From NCBI GenBank assembly GCA_049841135.1, contig JASGHK010000001.1, forward strand, positions 1 to 64,000: DNA of 64,000 bases, written 5' to 3'. The notes beneath the pieces are model-generated. The model worked only from the letters and a program-made list of their open reading frames with translations, searched no databases and was not told the DNA's origin. This document shows, in pieces, positions 44,664 through 54,915 of this stretch. The position numbers and the translations under genes are program-made. The first letter of the stretch is position 1; every line of letters begins with the position of its first letter. Source of the DNA: JACRCT01 sp049841135. Its GTDB lineage: Bacteria > Myxococcota > Myxococcia > Myxococcales > UBA5297.

Positions 44664-45375
44664 ATGGCTCAGGTCCGTGTCCTGTTCCTCGCGGTCGTCG
44701 CCCTTTCCCTGGCGGGCTGCGGAAAGAACGTCTGCGACAAGCTTGGCGACGGCTACTACGCCTACCGGACGGCCGGGTTGGGCTGCGCCTACGTCATCCC
44801 ATCCGTCAAGAATCGGTGACGCGTGCGGCGTGAACAACGGCGGATGCGACGGCAACGACACCAAGCTGCTCGAGGAGTACGGCACCTGCCTCGGCAAGAT
44901 CGCCAAGTGTGAGACCGGCAGGGAGCAGGAGTTCGCCGACGCCGAGTCCACCTGCTACGCCAGCCTCTCCGCGCTGTCGGATGGGTGCGCCACGGGGCTC
45001 TCGATGGTCTGCACGACGAGCACCAACCAGGCGTACTCGCTGGTGGATGCCTATGACAACCTCACGTCGCTGGCCGGCAAGTGCACCGTCTACGCCGACG
45101 CCGAAGCGCCTGGGCACGAAGAGGCAGTGGCTCGACTGGCGGCCCTCCAGCATCTTCTGACCTCGGAGCCGTGCCTGCGCGGCATCGAGAGCTGCACCCA
45201 CCAGGACCTGGACGCCATCGAGGCCTACACCCTCTGCCTCGAAGACATGACCAAGTGCGTGGACGGCAGCGAGGAAGCCTTCGAGGCCACCGCCGAGAAG
45301 TGCTTCACCGACATGACCCTCTCCGCGAAGTGCCTGGAGGCCATCCAGGTGAAGCCGGCTTCGGCGGCTCCGTAG
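44664..45375 (+). CDS. Cysteine-containing lipoprotein, one frameshift
   Basis: About 236 residues after repair. ATG 44664 has GGAGGG upstream. Lipobox LSLAGC (Cys19). Then a short Cys-containing part, and a helical domain with pairs of cysteines in about four repeats (CYASLSALSDGC, CLRGIESCTHQD, CLEDMTKCVDG, CFTDMTLSAKC), suggesting disulfide-linked helical hairpins. The frame breaks by +1 at 44810-44814. Observed GAATC becomes GATC on removing one A, giving SVKIGDACGVNNGG. Downstream lies the strong hairpin 45400-45430. Function unknown. The gap 44500-44663 shows nothing clear. Confidence 0.72.
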
Positions 45376-45399
45376 CCGCATCGTCGCTCTAGGGAATCC

Positions 45400-45430
45400 A
45401 GGCGCCGGGTCCTTTGTGGGCCCGGCGCCT
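45400..45430 (+). terminator. Terminator hairpin after the lipoprotein gene
   Basis: Perfect 10-bp stem AGGCGCCGGG / CCCGGCGCCT with an 11-nt loop, 25 bp after the lipoprotein stop. Weak T run after it. Confidence 0.65.
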
Positions 45431-45535
45431 CTGCATTGGGGCGATTCATCCGCCACGCCATTGCGAATCCACCCTCGTCAAGTATCTGCCGGTTGAGAGA
45501 GGAGGAGGTCTAACGCGTGCCGGAGCCCCGAAAAG

Positions 45536-45573
45536 CACTGCGCCGGACTCCCGCGAGGGAGTCCGGCGCAGTG
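45536..45573 (-). terminator. Strong terminator of the aldolase gene
   Basis: Perfect 17-bp stem (CACTGCGCCGGACTCCC / GGGAGTCCGGCGCAGTG) with a GCGA loop, 50 bp after the aldolase stop. On the minus strand it is followed by GCTTTTCGGGG, so a T run is present. One of the longest hairpins in the window. Confidence 0.8.
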
Positions 45574-45622
45574 GTTGAATCCGCTCCCAGGCCCCGAAGC
45601 CCGAAGCCCGGAGCCCGAAGCC

Positions 45623-46537
45623 CTACTTCTTGTAGATATCCATCACGTCCTTGAGCAGCTTGACGGCCGCGTCGTGCGGGCGCTGGAAGGCGTTGCGGCC
45701 CATGATGGAGCCGAAGGCGCCGCCGTCGCGCAGGCCCTTGATCTCCTCGAGCACCTCGGCGTCGCCCTTGGACTCGCCGCCGGAGAAGATGACGATGCGC
45801 TTGCCGTTGAAGCACGACTGGACGACGTGCTTGACGCGGTCGGCCATGGTCTTGGTCGGGATGTTCATCTTCTCGAAGACCTTCTTCGCCTCGGCCTGCT
45901 CGATGAAGTCCTTCGGGGGCTTGACCTTCACCACGTGCGCGCCGAGCTGGCAGGCGATCTGGGCGGCGTAGCCGGCGACGTCGACGGCGGTCTCGCCGTC
46001 CTTGCTGATGGCGCCGCGCGGGTAGCTCCAGACGATCGTCGGGATGCCCTTGGCCTTGCCCTCGCGGATGAGCTCGCGCAGGTCCTCGTACATCTTCGTG
46101 CGGTCGCCCGAGCCGGGGTAGATGGTGTAGCCGATGGCGCTGCAGCCAAGGCGGAGCGCGTCATCCACGCTGCCGGTGACGGCCGACAGGGGGTTCGGCA
46201 CCTTGGCCAGCGTGTCGGAGTTGTTGAGCTTGAGGATGAGGGGGATCTGGCCGGCGAACTTGGCGGCGCCCGCCTCCAGGAAGCCCAGCGGCGCGGCGTA
46301 CGCGCTGCAGCCCGAGTCGATGGCCAGCTGGAAGTGGTAGTCGGGGTCGTAGGCGGCGGGGTTCGGGCCGAACGAGCGCACGGGGCCGTGCTCGAAGCCC
46401 TGGTCGACGGGCAGGATCACCATCTTGCCGGTGCCCGCCAGGTAGCCGGTGTTCATCAGGCGCGCGAGGTTCGAGAGCACGCCAGGGTTCTCACCCGCGT
46501 ACCAGGACAGAATCTGCTTCACGCGATCGGTCAACAT
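45623..46537 (-). CDS. fbaB: Class I fructose-bisphosphate aldolase (FbaB-type)
   Basis: A 304-residue TIM-barrel enzyme interconverting fructose-1,6-bisphosphate with dihydroxyacetone phosphate and glyceraldehyde-3-phosphate through a lysine Schiff base. Seen: VDQGFEHGPVRSF, LKLNNSDTL, GYTIYPGS, VVKVKPP (Schiff-base lysine region) and IFSGGESKGDAEVLEEI. GGAGGAG is well placed before ATG 46537. Cytoplasmic, glycolysis and gluconeogenesis. Monocistronic by its strong terminator. Confidence 0.9.
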   Translation of the reverse strand: MLTDRVKQILSWYAGENPGVLSNLARLMNTGYLAGTGKMVILPVDQGFEHGPVRSFGPNPAAYDPDYHFQLAIDSGCSAYAAPLGFLEAGAAKFAGQIPLILKLNNSDTLAKVPNPLSAVTGSVDDALRLGCSAIGYTIYPGSGDRTKMYEDLRELIREGKAKGIPTIVWSYPRGAISKDGETAVDVAGYAAQIACQLGAHVVKVKPPKDFIEQAEAKKVFEKMNIPTKTMADRVKHVVQSCFNGKRIVIFSGGESKGDAEVLEEIKGLRDGGAFGSIMGRNAFQRPHDAAVKLLKDVMDIYKK

Positions 46538-46713
46538 GTGTGTCTCCTCCGTCTGCAGTTGGGCGCTGAACCTCGAATAGGCGCGCCCGCTCGGCCCTAG
46601 GACGGCCAGGCGGGCGCCAGCGCGCGGACTATGCCCCAGGCCGATCCCGGGCTGCAAGCACGTCCGAGCGCCAAAGTGGGGCGCGACTCTGAGTTGTGCA
46701 GTCGACGCGAGAA

Positions 46714-46737
46714 CGCCCAGCCTCGGGAGGCCGGGCG
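46714..46737 (-). terminator. Possible hairpin after the exported-protein gene
   Basis: CGCCCAGCCT and AGGCCGGGCG pair at nine of ten positions around CGGG, about 50 bp after the stop at 46788. No T run. Elsewhere in 46538-46787 I see no gene. Confidence 0.35.
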
Positions 46738-46787
46738 CTCGGCTTCTGAGAGGGGAAGGGCGGTGGGGCCGGCTGGCCCGGGGGTGG

Positions 46788-47378
46788 CTACCTGCCCTGC
46801 ACGTGGATGGGGAACTCGCCGGAGGGCTTGCCGTCGAGGGTGACGAGGACCTTGTAGTCGCCGGCGGCGTTCGCCTCGAAGCCGTCCCACTCGATGACCA
46901 CGTCCATCTCGCTGCCCGCGCCGAAGTTCACGTCGGCGCGGCTCGAGAGCAGCTCGTTCCCAGCCGGCGACTTGAAGCTGACCTTGAGCTGCACCGGGAT
47001 GCCGTTGGTGGAGGAGAGTCGCACGCAGGTCTTGAAGGCGCCGACGCGGGCGGGCAGCGAGGTGAAGTTGAACCCGCTGATGCCGCTCACCGGCTTGTAG
47101 CCGTTCTTGGTGGCCGCGAAGTCCTTGGCGTGGACGACGCTGACGACCTTGGCGGACGGACCGTCGGTGGTCGAGACGCTGCGCAGGTCGCCCGCGGCGG
47201 TCTTGGTCTGCATCTGGTCGTTCTTGGGAGCCTCGCCAGCCTTGACGCCGTCGGCCTTGGGGACCTGGGGCAGGTTGAGGTCGATCTTGGGTGCGTCGGG
47301 CTTCTGCGCGTCGATCTTCTGGATCTCGAGCTTCTGCGGCGCGGCAACGAGCAGGAGACTCAATAGGGCAGTCAGCAT
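46788..47378 (-). CDS. Exported hypothetical protein
   Basis: A 196-residue protein with signal peptide MLTALLSLLLVAAPQ. A Lys/Asp/Pro-rich linker (~15-55) precedes a beta-sandwich-like domain (~75-196) with a single Cys. The ending KVLVTLDGKPSGEFPIHVQGR looks like a Ca- or partner-binding fold, but no family is recognised. Probably periplasmic. Divergent from the chemosensory operon. Confidence 0.6.
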   Translation of the reverse strand: MLTALLSLLLVAAPQKLEIQKIDAQKPDAPKIDLNLPQVPKADGVKAGEAPKNDQMQTKTAAGDLRSVSTTDGPSAKVVSVVHAKDFAATKNGYKPVSGISGFNFTSLPARVGAFKTCVRLSSTNGIPVQLKVSFKSPAGNELLSSRADVNFGAGSEMDVVIEWDGFEANAAGDYKVLVTLDGKPSGEFPIHVQGR

Positions 47379-47522
47379 CGCTATCCCCCTGTCATGACTT
47401 GAGGATTCAAAGGACCCGGCCAGTGTGCGCCCAGCACCCTCATGGACGCAAGCCTGCCTTGGGACATTCGCCGGACGCGGGGTGTGAGCGGGCGCACAGA
47501 TTTGCGGGGGAAGGCCAATCTT

Positions 47523-47550
47523 TTGGAAAACCGATAGGTTCTGGTAGCAT
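47523..47550 (+). promoter_or_regulatory. Candidate promoter of the chemosensory operon
   Basis: TTGGAA (47523-47528) and TAGCAT (47545-47550) with a 16-bp spacer, 50 bp before the cheY start, in a locally AT-rich patch. Each hexamer matches four of six consensus positions. Only sequence resemblance; unsupported otherwise. Confidence 0.35.
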
Positions 47551-47599
47551 CCTTGGCCACTTGCAGCGCGCGGCCCGCAGAGCCGCAGGGAGCTGGGCT

Positions 47600-47977
47600 T
47601 TGAGCTTCAAGGTGCTCATCGTCGACGACTCGAAGAGCACCCGAGAGTTCATCGTCGCGGCCATCGAGCAACTCGACGGCTTCTCGGTGTTCGAGTCGGC
47701 CAGCGGCTTCGAGGCGCTCAAGATCCTCCCGCGGCACCGCTTCGACCTGATCATCACCGACATCAACATGCCGGACATCAACGGGCTCGAGCTCATCAAC
47801 TTCGTCAAGAAGAACCCCAACTACCGCGACACCCCGCTGTTCATCATCAGCACCGAGTCCTCCGAGACCGACCGGCAGCGCGGGCTGGCGCTGGGCGCCG
47901 CGGAGTACCTCATCAAGCCCTTCGAGCCCGAGGCGCTCACCTCGCTCGTGCGCCGCTACGTGGTCAAGGCCGGTTGA
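47600..47977 (+). CDS. cheY: CheY-like response regulator (first)
   Basis: A 125-residue single-domain receiver. Acidic pocket Asp9/Asp10, phosphoacceptor Asp54 (TDINMP), Thr85 (ISTES) and Lys106 (YLIKPF) are all there. Starts at TTG 47600 with AGGGAG eight bases before. First gene of the chemosensory operon, 22 bp before cheA. Confidence 0.94.
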   Translation: MSFKVLIVDDSKSTREFIVAAIEQLDGFSVFESASGFEALKILPRHRFDLIITDINMPDINGLELINFVKKNPNYRDTPLFIISTESSETDRQRGLALGAAEYLIKPFEPEALTSLVRRYVVKAG

Positions 47978-47999
47978 CCCCGACTCCTCCCGAAGAGCC

Positions 48000-50159
48000 A
48001 TGACGACCTCCAAGGCGCTCAACGAGTTCATCTCGGAGGCGCAGGAGATCATCGACGCGCTGTCGAAGGACCTCCTCAAGCTCGGGGAGGCCCGCGGGGG
48101 CGACCCGGACCCCGACCTCGTCAACCGCGTCTTCCGCGCCGCCCACTCGCTCAAGGGCATGGCGGGCATGTTCGGCGTCGCCCGCCTGGGGACGCTGGCC
48201 CACGCCGCCGAGGACCTGCTCGACGACGTGCGCATGGGCCGGGTGGCGCTCGAGGACGACGTCCTCGACCTGCTCCTGGAGGTCGTCGAGGTCTTCCAGA
48301 AGATGATCGCCGAGCTGGTCGACGGGCTGGACGGCGACCAGCCGGGCGGCACGAGGCCCGTCGCTCAGGACCTCCAGCAGCGCATCCAGGCCCGTCGCGA
48401 GGGCAAGCCCAACGCCGGCTCGCAGGATCCGCTCGACGCCATCGGCATCGACTCCTCGGTCCGCAACGTGCTCACCGAGTACGAGGAGCACCGGCTGCGC
48501 GAGAACGTGAAGAAGGGCGTCTCGCTCCTGCGCGTGCGCGCGGCCTTCGACCTGGCCGACTTCGACAAGGGCCTCTCCGAGCTCAACGGGCGCCTCAAGC
48601 CGCTGGGCGAGGTGGTGAGCACGCTGCCGTCCGCGGAGGCGGTCTCCGGCGGCGGCATCGCCTTCGACCTGATCTTCGGCACCGGCTCCAAGCTCGCCGC
48701 CGTCGAGACCGCGCTCGCGGGGCTGCCCGCCAAGGTCTTCGTGATGGGGCAGGCCAAGCCCACGCCGGCCCCGGCCCCCGCCTCCTCGCGGCGTCCCAGC
48801 GTCGTCGCCGCCCCGCCTCCCGCCGCGGCCGTCGAGGCCTCACCGGCGCCGGCCCCCGCGGCCAAGGCAGCCCCGGCGGCACCGGCGGCCCCTGCCGACG
48901 ACCGCCGCACGGCGCTCGCGGCGGGCGAGGACACGCTGCGCTCGGTCTCGCAGACCGTCCGGGTCGACATCCGCAAGCTCGACCGGCTGATGAACATCGT
49001 CGGCGAGCTGGTGCTGGCCAAGACCAACCTACAGCGGCTGAGCGAGGCGGCGCGCGGCGAGCGGGTCGCCCCGGCGGAGGTCAGCGGGCAGCTGCAGCGC
49101 GAGACGCGGACGCTGGAGCGCAAGCTGGACGAGCTGCAGAAGGGCATCCTCGAAGTGCGGATGGTCCCGCTCGAGCAGGTCTTCGACAAGCTGGCGCGCA
49201 TGGTCCGCAAGGTGGCGCGCGAGGCCGGCAAGGAGATCGACCTGCGGGTCTCCGGCGGCGACGTCGAGCTCGACAAGCTCATCGTCGAGGACCTCTCCGA
49301 CCCGCTGATGCACATCATCCGCAACTCGGTCGACCACGGCATCGAGGGCCCCGAGGAGCGCGCCCGCGCCGGCAAGCCGCGCCGGGGCACGGTGACGCTG
49401 GCGGCCTACCAGAAGGGCAACCACGTCGTCATCGAGGTCAAGGACGACGGGGCGGGCATCGACGAGGAGGCCATCCGGCGCGCGGCGGTGGAGAAGGACC
49501 TCACCACCGAGCAGGCGAGCCGCGACCTGGCCCACCGCGACCTCTTGAACTTCATCTTCCTTCCCGGCTTCTCGACCGCGAAGACGGTCAGCGAGCTGTC
49601 CGGCCGCGGCGTGGGCCTGGACGTGGTGAAGACCAACATCGCCAACCTCTCGGGCATCATCGACCTGCAGACCAAGGCGGGCGAGGGGACCACCTTTGCC
49701 CTGACCCTGCCGGTCACGCTGGCCATCATCCGCGCGCTGGTCGTGAACTGCGCGGGCCGGACCTATGCGGTGCCGCTCAACTCGGTGCTGGAGATCCTCT
49801 CGGTCCGCCAGGCCGAGGTGCGCACCATCGAGACCCGCGAGGTCGTGGACGTGCGCGGCACGACGCTGCCGCTGGTGCGCCTGGCGAGCCTGTTCAAGCT
49901 GGGGCTCACCACGCCGCCGGAGACCATGTTCGTGGTCGTCGTCGGCCTGGCGCAGGAGCGGCTGGGGATCGCGGTGGACGACCTGGTGGGCCAGCAGGAC
50001 GTGGTGGTCAAGCCGCTGGGCAACCTGCTCTCGGGCATCAAGGGCATCGCCGGCGCCACCGACCTGGGCAACCGGCGCACGGTGCTGGTGCTCGACGTCG
50101 GGGCGATCATCGAAGAGGTGCTGGCGGGGGAGCGGGCGCTGCTCGAGGCGAACCGCTGA
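48000..50159 (+). CDS. cheA: Chemotaxis histidine kinase CheA
   Basis: A 719-residue kinase. HPt domain with phosphorylated His49 (RAAHSLKG), a region ~125-230 with Glu/Arg-rich and SKLAAVETALAGLPAKV sequence, an Ala/Pro linker (~255-300), dimerisation domain (VDIRKLDRLMNIVGELVLAK), ATPase boxes LMHIIRNSVDHGIE (N), DDGAGID (G1) and GRGVGLDVV (G2), and a C-terminal CheW-like domain. All catalytic motifs present. No P2 domain is obvious. Donates phosphate to the CheY and CheB proteins of the operon. Confidence 0.96.
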   Translation: MTTSKALNEFISEAQEIIDALSKDLLKLGEARGGDPDPDLVNRVFRAAHSLKGMAGMFGVARLGTLAHAAEDLLDDVRMGRVALEDDVLDLLLEVVEVFQKMIAELVDGLDGDQPGGTRPVAQDLQQRIQARREGKPNAGSQDPLDAIGIDSSVRNVLTEYEEHRLRENVKKGVSLLRVRAAFDLADFDKGLSELNGRLKPLGEVVSTLPSAEAVSGGGIAFDLIFGTGSKLAAVETALAGLPAKVFVMGQAKPTPAPAPASSRRPSVVAAPPPAAAVEASPAPAPAAKAAPAAPAAPADDRRTALAAGEDTLRSVSQTVRVDIRKLDRLMNIVGELVLAKTNLQRLSEAARGERVAPAEVSGQLQRETRTLERKLDELQKGILEVRMVPLEQVFDKLARMVRKVAREAGKEIDLRVSGGDVELDKLIVEDLSDPLMHIIRNSVDHGIEGPEERARAGKPRRGTVTLAAYQKGNHVVIEVKDDGAGIDEEAIRRAAVEKDLTTEQASRDLAHRDLLNFIFLPGFSTAKTVSELSGRGVGLDVVKTNIANLSGIIDLQTKAGEGTTFALTLPVTLAIIRALVVNCAGRTYAVPLNSVLEILSVRQAEVRTIETREVVDVRGTTLPLVRLASLFKLGLTTPPETMFVVVVGLAQERLGIAVDDLVGQQDVVVKPLGNLLSGIKGIAGATDLGNRRTVLVLDVGAIIEEVLAGERALLEANR

Positions 50160-50201
50160 CCCGTCGTCGTCGGACCAACGGGGGAGAGGGGACATCAGTC
50201 G

Positions 50202-51615
50202 ATGAAGAGCGTGAGCGGTGTGTGGGCACTGTGCGTCTTGGCCACGGTGTCTTTCGGTGAGGCGCGGGCGGAGGGCGAGCTCTCCGACGAGCGTCTGTTG
50301 TCGGCGAGGCCGACGCTCTACGTGGGGACGAACGACGCGGAGTTCGGCCACTTCGACCCGGGCCTGCACGTCGGGCTGGGGGGCCGAAGCCCGGAGTTTG
50401 GGCCTCAGCTGCGCGCGGAGGCGGAGCTCTCGGTCTTCCTCTCCTTGGAAGGGGAGAAGCTCAGCCTGGCGGACAACTCCAGCTGGATCCGGCTCTCGTG
50501 GCGGCCGGAGGGCTGGAGCCCTGGAGAGGGGCTCGCCTTCACGCTGCTGCCGCTCCACGCAGACCGGATCTTCATGGGCTGGGAGTATCCGCTGGCCACC
50601 GGCTTGGCGGGCGTCAGCCAGTCCAGCGTGACCAGCCCGAGCAACCCGACCACCGGCGCCGAATCTTCGGCTGGCCCGGGAGGACTGGTACGCCTTCTTC
50701 GCGAGCAAAAGCCAGATGGGCCAGAACGGCCAGCTCAGCCGGCAGGAGCGGAACTACTCGGTCTTCGCCGGCGGCGGCTATGACGTGCTCCGGGCGCTCT
50801 GGCTCGAAGCCCAGGTCGGGTATGCGCAGCTCGGGACCAACTACTCCGCCTTCTCGACCACGGCGTCCATGGACGCTCTCTCGGTGGCGGCGCGCGCGAG
50901 CTACCACTACGGGATGCCGATCGGCCCGCCGACTGACTGGCAGCGCTACCAGCACGACCCGGGCGTCTTCGAGAAGCTTCTGCGGCCAGAGACGTACCCG
51001 GGCGGCTTTGCGCTCACGGGGTTGGTGGAGGGGATCTACCTCCAACAGCGCGGGCTGATCTCTTCCAACTCGACCCAGCCGTACGTCGACGTGAATGCGG
51101 GTGCGTTCGCGGCCGAGCTGCGCATCCGCTGGGAGGAGCTGCGGATCTTCGCCCGGGCGCAGCACCGCACCCTGCGCTTCCTGCTCGCCGATCAACTGGC
51201 CGCGCTTCGGTATCAGGACTTCGCCGGCGGAGCGACGCTCGTCGGCCAGACCGACGCGAACCTGGCGGTGGACTACCACATCAGCAGGGCGCGCCTGACG
51301 CCGGGGGTCGCAGCAGGCGTGACGCTTCCCGGGTCCTACACCATGAAGTACTTCTCTTCGGGATGGTGGACGGTCATCGTCGACACCGAGCATGGCTCTT
51401 CGGCCATGCTCCCCCTGGGCCAGGAAGTGCGCCCCATCTTCAGCGCCAAGCTGACTCTCCGTCTGGATTTCGAGCAGGTCTCGGCCATCGCCGAGGGCGT
51501 CTACGCTCACAACGCGAATCGCTACGCCTATCAGGAGACTCCCACCGGCGCTGAGTCCGCCGCCAAGGACCCGTCGGTGCTCGGCTTCCATTTCCTCCTC
51601 CAGGCCCGCTTCTAG
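50202..51615 (+). CDS. Outer-membrane-like beta protein inside the chemosensory operon, one frameshift
   Basis: About 470 residues after repair. ATG 50202 with a purine-rich upstream, signal peptide (1-24, GEARA cleavage). The rest alternates Tyr/Trp/Phe and polar residues as in an outer-membrane barrel (YVGTNDAEFGHFDPGLHVGLGG) and ends in Phe (LLQARF), typical of barrel C termini. The break is at 50661-50665. Observed GAATC becomes GATC on removing one A, giving TGADLRLAREDWYAFF. No known family. It may be a passenger or an outer-membrane target of the pathway. Confidence 0.7.
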
Positions 51616-51683
51616 CCTCCCCCAGCCGAAAGGGCAGGAAGCTCGCGAGGATATGGGGGAGATCCTGTAGAATCGCGGCCGGT

Positions 51684-52361
51684 ATGGACTCCTCCGAGCC
51701 GCGCAAGGCGACCAAGACCGGCAAGCAAGCGGCCTCCAAGCCACTCCTCGAGCCCGAAGCCGACGCCGCCGAGGCGGTGGCCCAGGCGTTCGAGCCGGCC
51801 GCCGACCCGCTGGCCGAGTTCTTCTTCCGCGAGGACGAGGCCGTCGGCGCCGAGGTCGACCTGCCCGAGGAGGAAGAGGAGTCGGCGTCCAGCGACGCTC
51901 CCGAGGAGCCGGTGCGCGAGTACCTGGGCATCCGCCTCGCCGAGGAGACCTACGCCCTCGAGCTGGGGCGCGTCCGCGAGATCGCCAAGGTGCCGCCCAT
52001 CACCGAGGTCCCGCGCGCGCCCTCCTTCGTCATGGGCGTGATGAACTTGCGCGGCGAGGTGATGCCGGTCTTCGACCTCCACAAGCGGCTGGGCCTGGTG
52101 CGCCACGCCCCGTGCAACCGCGGCTCGCGCATCATCGTCGTCGAGACCGGGAAGGGGCCGGCGGGGCTCTTGGTGGAGGCGGTCGAGCAGGTCGTGCGGC
52201 TGCGGCCCTCCACCATCGAGGCGCCTCCGCCGGGCCTGGGCGCCGGCGTGGAGTCCGACTACATCGTCGGCATCGGGCGGCAGAAGGACCGGATGTTCGT
52301 GCTGCTCAACCTCCAGAGCGTCCTGGGCATCGGCAGCAGCGCCCAGCGGGAGCGGCGATGA
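51684..52361 (+). CDS. cheW: CheW adaptor with acidic N-terminal extension
   Basis: A 225-residue CheW. The first ~75 residues are Ala/Glu-rich and acidic, without a fold. The CheW domain follows (YLGIRLAEETYALELGRVREIAKVPPITEVPRAPSFVMGVMNLRGEVMPVFDLHKRLGL). Joins receptors to CheA. The stop overlaps the next CheW gene by ATGA. Confidence 0.93.
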   Translation: MDSSEPRKATKTGKQAASKPLLEPEADAAEAVAQAFEPAADPLAEFFFREDEAVGAEVDLPEEEEESASSDAPEEPVREYLGIRLAEETYALELGRVREIAKVPPITEVPRAPSFVMGVMNLRGEVMPVFDLHKRLGLVRHAPCNRGSRIIVVETGKGPAGLLVEAVEQVVRLRPSTIEAPPPGLGAGVESDYIVGIGRQKDRMFVLLNLQSVLGIGSSAQRERR

Positions 52362-52876
52362 GCGAGCGCGAGAGCGCGGTGCCGGAGCAGCCCGCCAAAG
52401 AGGAGATTGTCCAGCTGTGCGCCTTCGTGGTCGGCGGCGAGGAGTACGTCGTCGACATCATGCGCATCAAGGAGATCATCCCGCCGCTCAAGATCACCCC
52501 GGTGCCGCACGCGCCGGCCTTCGTCGAGGGCGTCATCAACCTACGCGGCGCCATCATCCCGGTGGTCGACCTGCGCCGGCGGCTCTCGATGCCGGTGACC
52601 GACCCGACCAAGAAGAGCAAGTACGTCATCTGCAGCGTGGGCGGCCGCCGCGTGGGCCTGGTCGTGGACGCCGTGACCGAGGTGCTGCGCATCCCGCGCA
52701 CCGCCATCCGCCGCACGCCGAGGATGCTGATGCTCTCCGGGGCGCCGCGCTTCTTCCTGGGCGTGTGCGGCCCGCCCGAGCGGCTCAAGCTCCTGCTCAA
52801 CGTCAAGGCTCTGCTCGAATCCGGGGAGACCGTGCCGGGCGCCGAAGCCCGCGCGCGCGCCCGTGGCCAGCTCTAG
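52358..52876 (+). CDS. cheW: CheW adaptor (second)
   Basis: A 172-residue CheW (EEYVVDIMRIKEIIPPLKITPVPHAPAFVEGVINLRGAIIPVVDLRRRL) with a short Glu/Pro tip. It may serve a different signalling array from the first CheW, or bind the HEAT protein. Overlaps its upstream neighbour; the HEAT gene follows at once. Confidence 0.94.
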   Translation: MSERESAVPEQPAKEEIVQLCAFVVGGEEYVVDIMRIKEIIPPLKITPVPHAPAFVEGVINLRGAIIPVVDLRRRLSMPVTDPTKKSKYVICSVGGRRVGLVVDAVTEVLRIPRTAIRRTPRMLMLSGAPRFFLGVCGPPERLKLLLNVKALLESGETVPGAEARARARGQL

Positions 52877-52889
52877 CGAGGACGACACC

Positions 52890-54912
52890 ATGGATGAGGC
52901 CGCCGCCGGATCCGCCCGCCTGAAGGACACCGACCCGGAGGTCCGCTACCGGGCGATCACTTCGCTCGACGCGGCGCGCGACCTCGGCGTGCTCCTCGAG
53001 AGCCTCTCCGACGAGAGCTGGCGCGTGCGCAAGGCCGCGGTCGAGAAGATCGTCGAGAACGCCGATCCCGGGGCCGCCATCGAGGGCCTGCTGCTGCGGC
53101 TGTCCGACGCCGACGACGCCGGGGCGCGCAACTCCGCCGCCGAGGCGCTCGCGCTGATTGGCCGGCCGGCCTGCGGCGCGCTGGTGGCCAAGCTCAAGGA
53201 CCCCGACTGCGACGTGCGCAAGTTCGCCGCCGACGTGCTCGGCGAGATCCGCGACCCCTCCACCGTCCCGGCGCTGGTGGCGGCGCTCGCCGACGCCGAC
53301 GGCAACATCCGCAACGCCGCCGCCGAGGCCCTGGGCAAGGTCGGCGGCGACCCGGCGGTCGCCGCGCTCGAGGACGCCATCGCCAAGGGCGACCGGATGC
53401 TGCAACTGGCGGCGCTGGACGCGCTCGGGCGCATCGGCAAGGCGCCACCGATCGCCGTGCTCGCCCCGCTGGCCAAGGACAAGTACCTGCGCCGCGCCGT
53501 GCTGCGCCTGCTGGGCGTGGTGGCCGGGCGCGGCTCGGTCGAGCTGATCGCCGAGGGGCTGCGCGACCCGTCCAAGAGCACCCGCGAGGCCGCCTTCGAG
53601 GCCCTGGCGCTCCAGGCCCAGCGCTTCGGCGAGCGCGGCGTGCAGGGCTTCGCCCAGACCGTCGGGGCCACCGCCAAGTCCACCGCCAAGATCGCCTCGC
53701 TCGCCCGCGAGATGCTCCAGGCCGGCAGCTCGCTGGCCATCGAGGGCGCGATGCGCGTGCTGGGGGTCGCCGGCGAGCCGGCCGACGCCGCCGCCGTGGT
53801 GAAGGCGGCCGCGGACGAGTCGCTCAAGGTCGCGGCGCTCGACGCGCTCAAGGGGATGGGCGCTCCCGCCGGCCCCGCGCTCCTCCGGGCCCTGCCGGAT
53901 TCTGCTCCCCGAGGTCCGCCCGCTGGCCATCCAGGCGCTCTCGCAGCTGCGCGAGCACAGCGCGACTCCGGCGCTGGTCGAGCTGGCGCGCGAGGGTGGG
54001 GAGGCGGAGCGTGCGCTGGCGGTCGAGGCCCTGGGCGCCCTGGGCGATCCGGCAGCCATCCCGTCGCTGGTGCGGCTGCTGGAGGATCCGTCGCTGTGCG
54101 GCGAAGCGGTGCGGGCGCTGGTCTCGCTGGCCAAGGCCGACCGCGATGCGGTGCGCGAGGCCTGCAAGTTCAAGCTGGGCGGGCCGGCGTCGGCGCCCGC
54201 GGTCCGGGTGCTGGGCCGGGTGGGCACGCCCGACGACCTGCCGCTGCTCAAGCAGGCGCTGCGCAGCGAGCACACGGATGTCCGCCTGGCGGCCGCCGAG
54301 GCGGCGCAGGCGCTGGGCGAGGCGGGCGCCGCGGAGCTGCTGCGCCTGGCGCTGGCCGACGAGGCGCCGCCGGTCCGCGCCGCCGCGGCGCGCGGCCTGG
54401 GCGCCTTCCCGTCGGAGGAGACCTTCGCCGCACTGGGCGAGGCGCTCGACGACCGCGAGGCGTCGGTCTCCGCGGCGGCGGCGGAGGCGCTGGGCGAGCT
54501 GGGCGAGGCCCGGGCCATCGAGGCGCTCACCCGCGCCGTCTCCCGTGGCGAGAACCAGCCGGGGACGCCCGAGGTGCTGCCGGCCATCGCCGCCGTCCGC
54601 GCGCTCTCGCGGCTGTCCGCGGCGACCCCGGCCGTGCTCGCGCGGGCCGTGGCGCACCCCGATCCCGAGGTCGTCAAGGAGGCCGTGGCCGCCGCCGAGG
54701 CGCTGCCCGGAGCGGGCGAGGTGCTGGTCGCCGCGGCCCGGAGCCCGCGCTGGGACGTGCGGCGCGCGGCGGCGCGGGCGCTGGCGGCGCGTGGCGACCG
54801 GTCGCTGCTCGCGGCGGTGCGCGAGCTGGCGCAGGCCGAGCGCGATGACCTGACCGCCGAGGCCTTTGCCGACGCCGTTCGCACCCTCGAGGCCCGCCCG
54901 TCGCGGGACTAG
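52890..54912 (+). CDS. HEAT-repeat protein of the chemosensory operon, one frameshift
   Basis: About 670 residues, almost entirely HEAT/PBS-lyase-type repeats of ~31 residues (for example VRKAAVEKIVENADPGAAIEGLL, VRKFAADVLGEIRDPSTVPALVAAL, VRLAAAEAAQALGEAGAAELL). No other domain. A large scaffold. ATG 52890 is used; GTG 52863, overlapping cheW, is an alternative. The break is at 53898-53902. Observed GATTC becomes GATC on removing one T, giving LRALPDLLPEVRPLAIQAL and a continuous ORF. HEAT proteins accompany myxobacterial chemosensory systems; a scaffold for receptors or regulators is inferred. Confidence 0.88.
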
Positions 54913-54915
54913 CCC